Source of the DNA: UBA660 sp046704245
Lineage (GTDB): Bacteria > Bacillota_I > Bacilli_A > RF39 > UBA660
Direction: 5' to 3'
DNA: 37,478 bases
NCBI GenBank assembly: GCA_046704245.1
Contig: JBJKSD010000026.1
Location: forward strand, 1 to 37,478
Positions 33,917-37,478 of this stretch are shown in pieces. A program made the translations under genes and the position numbers. The first letter of the stretch is position 1, and every line of letters begins with the position of its first letter. The notes below the pieces were generated by a model. The model worked only from the letters and a program-made list of their open reading frames with translations. It made no database searches and had not been told where the DNA came from.

Positions 33917-33952
33917 CATTTTTATTTTATCATTTTGTTTTAATCATGACAA
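33917..33952 (-). promoter_or_regulatory. Strong promoter of a short leader transcript
   Basis: On the minus strand TTGTCA (33947-33952), 17 bases, then TAAAAT (33924-33929) preceded by an extended TG-A. Predicted start near 33917. The leader begins with a small hairpin (AATGT / ACATT). Confidence 0.6.
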
Positions 33953-34015
33953 CTTAAAAATAATAATAAGTATAAATAAAAACAATAAAGAAAATAAATA
34001 TAATGGAGGGAATTT

Positions 34016-35344
34016 ATGTTAAAAAAAATAATGCTTAAATTAATTAATCCAGTAGTTGATGAATATTTAAATGAAATGTTCTCTAATGAGTATAGTAAGA
34101 ATCCATATATTGGTGTTACCCTGTTACAAAAATTAGGGACTAAGAATGTTATTGATGCTCAATTAAGAGCAGAGACTGGGAAAATATTAAAATTACCTTA
34201 TGGTAGCAATATTGTTCTTTCACCTTGGGAAAAGATTTTATTAAATCCACGTCAAATATTTGAATTTCCCACTGAGAAATTAAGCGATATTAGTATGGAA
34301 ATAGTAATAGGTAAAAATTGCAAGAAACCATTAAAATTAAGTATGCCTATTATGATTACAGGTATGTCATATGGAGGAAGTTTAGCTTTAAAGATGAAAA
34401 TAGCTTTAGCTATGGGGTCAAAAAAAGCTGGTATATCAACTAATACTGGAGAATCTACTGTTATAAAAGAAGTAAGGAAACATGCTAAATATGTTATAGG
34501 ACAAGTTAATAGAGCTAATTTGATGAGTGAAGAAGATTTTCCATTATTAGATGCAATTGAAATTAGATTAGGTCAGGGGGCTTGGGGTGGTAATGTTGAA
34601 TCTACTACTTATGCTAAAGATATTGATGAAAGATTACGAGATGATTGGCATCTTAAGAAAGGAGAGAATGTTATCTTTCATTCCCATTTAAAAGATATTA
34701 ATAATAAAGATGATTTAATTAATTATGTCTCTAGTTTAAAACAAAAATATGATATTCCAATAGGTATAAAGATTGCTGCTTCTGATTTTATTGAACAAGA
34801 ATTAGCTATTATTACTAGTACTAAATGTGATTATATTGTTATTGATGGTTGTGAGGGGGGAACAGCTGTTGCCCCTCCGACTTTAGCAGATAATGTTGGA
34901 CTACCAACTTTATATGCTTTAGTTAGAGCCGTTAATTATTTAGAAAAAAATAATATTAAAGATAGATATGATTTGATTATTACTGGAGGGTTATCAACAC
35001 CGGGTCATTTTCTTAAAGCTTTAGCTTTAGGGGCTAATGCTGTATATATAGGCTCAATAGCCATCTTAGCTACCGTACATAATCAAGCTATAAAAGCCGT
35101 TCCCCAAATGCCTCCTACCGAGTTGGTGCTAAATACTGGTATATATAAAGATAAACTAAAAGTTTCATTAGCTGCTAAATCATTATATAATTTTTTAATA
35201 TCATGTAATGAAGAAATGAAGCTGGCATTACAGGCTATGGCTAAAAAACACATTAGTGAATTATCAGTAGATGATTTAGTAACAGTAGATAAAAATCTCA
35301 GTGATTATACTAAAATAAGATATGGATTTAATAATAGGCGATAA
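34016..35344 (+). CDS. FMN-binding glutamate synthase-family protein
   Basis: 442 residues corresponding to the FMN/(beta/alpha)8 domain of glutamate synthase large subunit (PF01645), without the amidotransferase, linker or beta-helix regions. Blocks: MPIMITGMSYGGSLAL, GISTNTGEST, EIRLGQGAWGG, the FMN-phosphate region IDGCEGGTAVAP, and IITGGLSTPGHFLKALALGANAVYIGS. It lacks the Cys cluster of a 3Fe-4S centre at its usual place, so electron transfer differs from true GltB. Not a complete glutamate synthase by itself. GGAGGGA precedes the ATG. The OLE RNA promoter lies about 95 bases downstream. Confidence 0.88.
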   Translation: MLKKIMLKLINPVVDEYLNEMFSNEYSKNPYIGVTLLQKLGTKNVIDAQLRAETGKILKLPYGSNIVLSPWEKILLNPRQIFEFPTEKLSDISMEIVIGKNCKKPLKLSMPIMITGMSYGGSLALKMKIALAMGSKKAGISTNTGESTVIKEVRKHAKYVIGQVNRANLMSEEDFPLLDAIEIRLGQGAWGGNVESTTYAKDIDERLRDDWHLKKGENVIFHSHLKDINNKDDLINYVSSLKQKYDIPIGIKIAASDFIEQELAIITSTKCDYIVIDGCEGGTAVAPPTLADNVGLPTLYALVRAVNYLEKNNIKDRYDLIITGGLSTPGHFLKALALGANAVYIGSIAILATVHNQAIKAVPQMPPTELVLNTGIYKDKLKVSLAAKSLYNFLISCNEEMKLALQAMAKKHISELSVDDLVTVDKNLSDYTKIRYGFNNRR

Positions 35345-35438
35345 AATAATAATCATTTTTAATATAACTGAATAATATAATAATTGAAAGCAACAATAAA
35401 AATTATGTATAGTTTGTGATAAGAGGTTTAATTAAAAC

Positions 35439-35467
35439 TTTACTTTTTTACTAATTTATGGTATTAT
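35439..35467 (+). promoter_or_regulatory. Promoter of the large structured RNA
   Basis: TTTACT (35439-35444), 17 bases, TATTAT (35462-35467). The predicted start falls at about 35472-35474, where the P1 helix begins. Confidence 0.6.
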
Positions 35468-35471
35468 TATA

Positions 35472-35990
35472 GGGCATATGGCGCAATATTCTAGTCAGAT
35501 TATTCTATTTTAAGGTAAGCCTAAAAATTTACCCATAGAATCTAAGGGCGCTTCATATCTGTGCTTTTTCCGCCCAGGTTAGGGTGTAGGTATGAATTAT
35601 AGAACTAAGGTGACACTATAATGGCATGTAGTTAATTGCCTTGTTCTAGTCAATAAGATTGCATAAGCAGATTCTGCCGTGAGTGAATATAGCGGATAAA
35701 GAGTCAGGAATGTTTTCTGTAGCTAAGGAAATACTTCCTATTGTCTTTTGAAATTATATTTGCAAAAGCGGATAAGGATGGAATTAATGTGTCAGGGAAA
35801 ACCTCTAGATTGCTCATATTGAAATATTATAGGGATTGAAGTGTGGTCTCAGTGGTAATCAAGTAATCATTTTGGAGACAGATGGTTGTTCTATTTAAAG
35901 AGAAATCGCCAGGAAGTAATGAATGGTATAGAGCAGGGAAAACCGACTTGACCTAAGCCGCAAGATTTACCTATAATGTTGCCATAGCTC
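35472..35990 (+). ncRNA. ole: Large structured RNA, probable OLE RNA
   Basis: About 520 nt with no open frame of note and a richer G+C content than its surroundings. The ends pair: GGGCATATGGC (35472-35482) with GCCATAGCTC (35981-35990), ten base pairs with one bulged A. Internal helices are also visible: TTCTAT/ATAGAA (35503-35508 with 35535-35540) enclosing GGTAA/TTACC, GGGCG/CGCCC (35546-35550 with 35571-35575) and AGGAA/TTCCT (35726-35739). Three short motifs occur twice: TTCTAGTCA, AGCGGATAA and CAGGGAAAACC. RNase P, tmRNA and SRP RNA do not fit. Size, ornate folding and the OapA-like gene directly downstream point to OLE (ornate, large, extremophilic) RNA. The identification rests mainly on this context; an RNA-family search would settle it. 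Confidence 0.78.
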
Positions 35991-36015
35991 TTATTTTTTA
36001 AGGAGAAAAGAATTA

Positions 36016-36558
36016 GTGAAAAGACGTAAAAACAACCATTGGGTTTATATTATATTTTTAATTACTTTTATATTATCGATAGTATTTGGAATATTATCTA
36101 ATACGGTCATTAATAATTTAAATATATATATTGCTATAGTAGTAGTATTATTTATTATTGCTATAGGTATCTTATTTGATATTATTGGAGTAGCTATTGC
36201 TTCTAGTAACATATCACCATTTACAGCTAAAGCATCGAGAAAACATAGAGGAGCTAAAGAAGCTATTTTTTTATTAAAGAATGCTGATAAAGTAGCTAAT
36301 ATTTGCAATGATGTAGTTGGTGATGTAAGTGGTATTATCAGTGGTGCAGCAGGAGCTGTAATTGCTATTAAATTAAGTAGTATATATAATTTAGATATTA
36401 CTTTAATTAGTTTATTAGTAGGTGCTATAATTGCATCGATAACTGTCTTTGGTAAAGCCTTAGGTAAAACCTTTGCTATCATTAATAATACTAATATCAT
36501 ATATCGAGTAGGAAGAATAATTCACTTTACAATGAAGAAGAACACTAACCATAAATAG
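36016..36558 (+). CDS. oapA: OLE-associated membrane protein OapA
   Basis: 180 residues, membrane helices at about 11-30, 37-63, 105-121 and 126-146. The stretch FDIIGVAIA, PFTAKASRKHRGAKEA, LLKNADKV and CNDVVGDVSGIISG is, as I recall it, the conserved core of OapA, the protein that anchors OLE RNA at the membrane. Asp91, Asp99 and Asp103 lie in that core, with a basic segment (KASRKHRGAK) suited to RNA contact. The start is GTG at 36016 behind AAGGAGAAAAG at 35999-36009. It follows the RNA by 26 bases, the standard order. In Bacillus halodurans the complex affects tolerance to ethanol, cold and magnesium. No OapB or OapC gene is visible here. Confidence 0.82.
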   Translation: MKRRKNNHWVYIIFLITFILSIVFGILSNTVINNLNIYIAIVVVLFIIAIGILFDIIGVAIASSNISPFTAKASRKHRGAKEAIFLLKNADKVANICNDVVGDVSGIISGAAGAVIAIKLSSIYNLDITLISLLVGAIIASITVFGKALGKTFAIINNTNIIYRVGRIIHFTMKKNTNHK

Positions 36559-36570
36559 TGTTCTTTTTTA
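36538..36570 (+). terminator. Terminator after oapA
   Basis: Perfect 10-bp stem AAGAACACTA / TAGTGTTCTT with an 8-base loop, followed by T6. Confidence 0.88.
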
Positions 36571-36579
36571 ATATATTTG

Positions 36580-36588
36580 TGTTATAAT
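36580..36588 (+). promoter_or_regulatory. Extended -10 promoter for the RsgI-like gene
   Basis: TG-T-TATAAT, 34 bases before the TTG start, right after the oapA terminator. Confidence 0.5.
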
Positions 36589-36622
36589 ATAACCATAAAA
36601 TATATAGAAAGGAAGATCTACA

Positions 36623-37478
36623 TTGAAAAAGGGAAACTATTTAGGAGTATTATTGCTTGTTGTATTTCTAGTAATAGTTGGATATGGAGCATATTACCTA
36701 TATTTTACACCAGTAAAATATGTTGGTCTTGATATAAATCCTAGTATCCAATTAACTACTAACAGATTAGATAGAGTAGTTGAAGCTATTCCATTAAACG
36801 ATGATGCTGATGTTCTATTATCTGACTTGAATCTAACCAATATGACTATTGAAGACGCTACTCAAACTATTATTGATAGTGCCGCCGACGTAGGTTATAT
36901 TGATGAACTATCTTCTGACAATGCTATAGTTATTAGTGTTGCAACCGAAGATGGTACTGACACAGCTACATTGGAGGAAGAACTTAGTACTTCAGTCGAA
37001 AAATATTTATCAGATAATAAACTTCCTGCTCTTGTCCTTTTAGAAAAAGATAATGATGAAAGAAAAGCAGCAGCTGATGAATATGATATTAGTTATGGAA
37101 AGATGCTATTAATAGATAAAGCTGTAGCATTAAATTCCGACTTAACAGTAGCTGATTTAGTAGATAGTTCTGTTCAAGATATAGCTAAAGCTATTAAAGA
37201 TGCTAGAACTGAAATAAAAAATCAAACCCAAGAAAAGAAACAAGCATTGATTCAAGAAAAGAAACAAATTAGAAATACATATCGTAATGAATATAATAAT
37301 ACTGTCCGTACAATGTTAAATGCTGATCCTAGAGTTGATAATAATATTACAGCTGAGAAAAAAGAAGAAATTAGATTAGAATTAATTAATGAAGCAAAAG
37401 ATACTGCTATTAAAGAAATTAAAGCTGTAAAAGATAAAGTTAAAGAAGATTGGTCAGATGTAGATGACAGTACTAATA
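36623..37478 (+). CDS. RsgI-like membrane protein, runs off the window end
   Basis: At least 285 residues, incomplete at the 3' end. Starts at TTG (36623) behind AGAAAGGAAG; no ATG fits. One membrane helix at about 6-27, then an extracytoplasmic domain with VKYVGLDINPSIQLTTNR and a following PLNDDADVLL: the DINPSI signature of the RsgI-like middle domain. ISYGKMLLIDKAVAL later in the domain matches too. Beyond residue 200 it becomes a Lys/Glu/Gln-rich coiled-coil-like helix. In true RsgI anti-sigma factors a cytoplasmic anti-sigma domain precedes the helix; it is absent here, so a direct anti-sigma role is unlikely. It could still sense the cell surface or form part of a surface assembly. Confidence 0.82.
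   Translation, partial: MKKGNYLGVLLLVVFLVIVGYGAYYLYFTPVKYVGLDINPSIQLTTNRLDRVVEAIPLNDDADVLLSDLNLTNMTIEDATQTIIDSAADVGYIDELSSDNAIVISVATEDGTDTATLEEELSTSVEKYLSDNKLPALVLLEKDNDERKAAADEYDISYGKMLLIDKAVALNSDLTVADLVDSSVQDIAKAIKDARTEIKNQTQEKKQALIQEKKQIRNTYRNEYNNTVRTMLNADPRVDNNITAEKKEEIRLELINEAKDTAIKEIKAVKDKVKEDWSDVDDSTN

Noticed and set aside
35472..35990. RNase P RNA, tmRNA or SRP RNA as the identity of the large RNA
   Set aside because: No GAAAGTCC-type RNase P core, no tRNA-like ends with ACCA and no SRP Alu or GNAR-loop pattern; length and downstream gene fit OLE better.
36045..36500. 151-residue frame opposite oapA
   Set aside because: Antisense shadow without ribosome-binding site; the sense frame has the GTG start, Shine-Dalgarno and terminator.
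1..37478. Mycoplasma-type code with TGA as Trp throughout
   Set aside because: All recognised genes encode Trp with TGG and are full length; only pncB has an internal TGA. In a true code-4, AT-rich genome TGA would be the main Trp codon.

Overview
The window is a chromosomal stretch of an AT-rich, Gram-positive, spore-forming member of the Bacillota, probably an uncultured Bacilli or Erysipelotrichia-like lineage. The lineage is inferred; these are the signs seen. Base composition is strongly A+T rich. Ribosome-binding sites are GGAGG-type and most stops are TAA. There is an LTA-synthase-type sulfatase. Two YjcZ-type micro-membrane proteins and an SspF-type small acid-soluble spore protein are present; all three are under 50-55 residues and easily missed. 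TGG is the normal Trp codon, so the standard code is assumed, but see the pncB entry. No rRNA, tRNA, insertion sequence, prophage or CRISPR array was seen.

Layout. 1-1918: three small unknown genes. 1924-10729: purine genes, with a long eukaryotic-type guaA divergent from purH, purM and purL; a paralogue of the unknown gene at 1460 sits between purH and purM. 10755-14603: an NAD salvage cluster, pncA, pncB, a NrtR-type Nudix/winged-helix regulator and nadK, behind a clean sigma-A promoter surrounded by palindromes. pncB is interrupted by an in-frame TGA with its conserved C-terminus still open behind it. 14597-17825: two membrane proteins, an ASCH-domain protein, a HAD phosphatase and an unknown cysteine/histidine protein. 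17834-20481: small spore and membrane genes, pyrB and a membrane-anchored unknown. 20639-23937: a shortened RSH (ppGpp) enzyme whose synthetase catalytic Glu is replaced by Gln, then a miniature alanyl-tRNA synthetase. 23986-24977: DUF421 and DUF5661 proteins. 25001-27977 (minus strand): an exopolysaccharide operon of GH16 glycosidase, GT2 synthase and NodB deacetylase; the deacetylase appears to start at a non-canonical ATT. 28048-35344: purA, an LTA synthase, a tocopherol-cyclase-like protein, a COG2509 flavoprotein with a possible attenuator leader, and an FMN glutamate-synthase-like protein.

35439-36558 is the most notable region: an RNA of about 520 nt with no coding potential, its ends paired in a P1 helix, followed at once by a 180-residue membrane protein. 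I read the pair as OLE RNA and its partner protein OapA, a large ribonucleoprotein described from extremophilic and anaerobic Bacillota. Downstream, an RsgI-like membrane protein runs off the window end.

The genes fit together as purine and NAD supply (PurH, PurM, PurL, GuaA, PurA, PncA, PncB, NadK), alarmone turnover of purine nucleotides (RSH), envelope polymer synthesis (LtaS, GT2/GH16/deacetylase), and sporulation. A recurring extended -10 promoter, TG-N-TATAAT with short leaders, precedes many of the transcription units.
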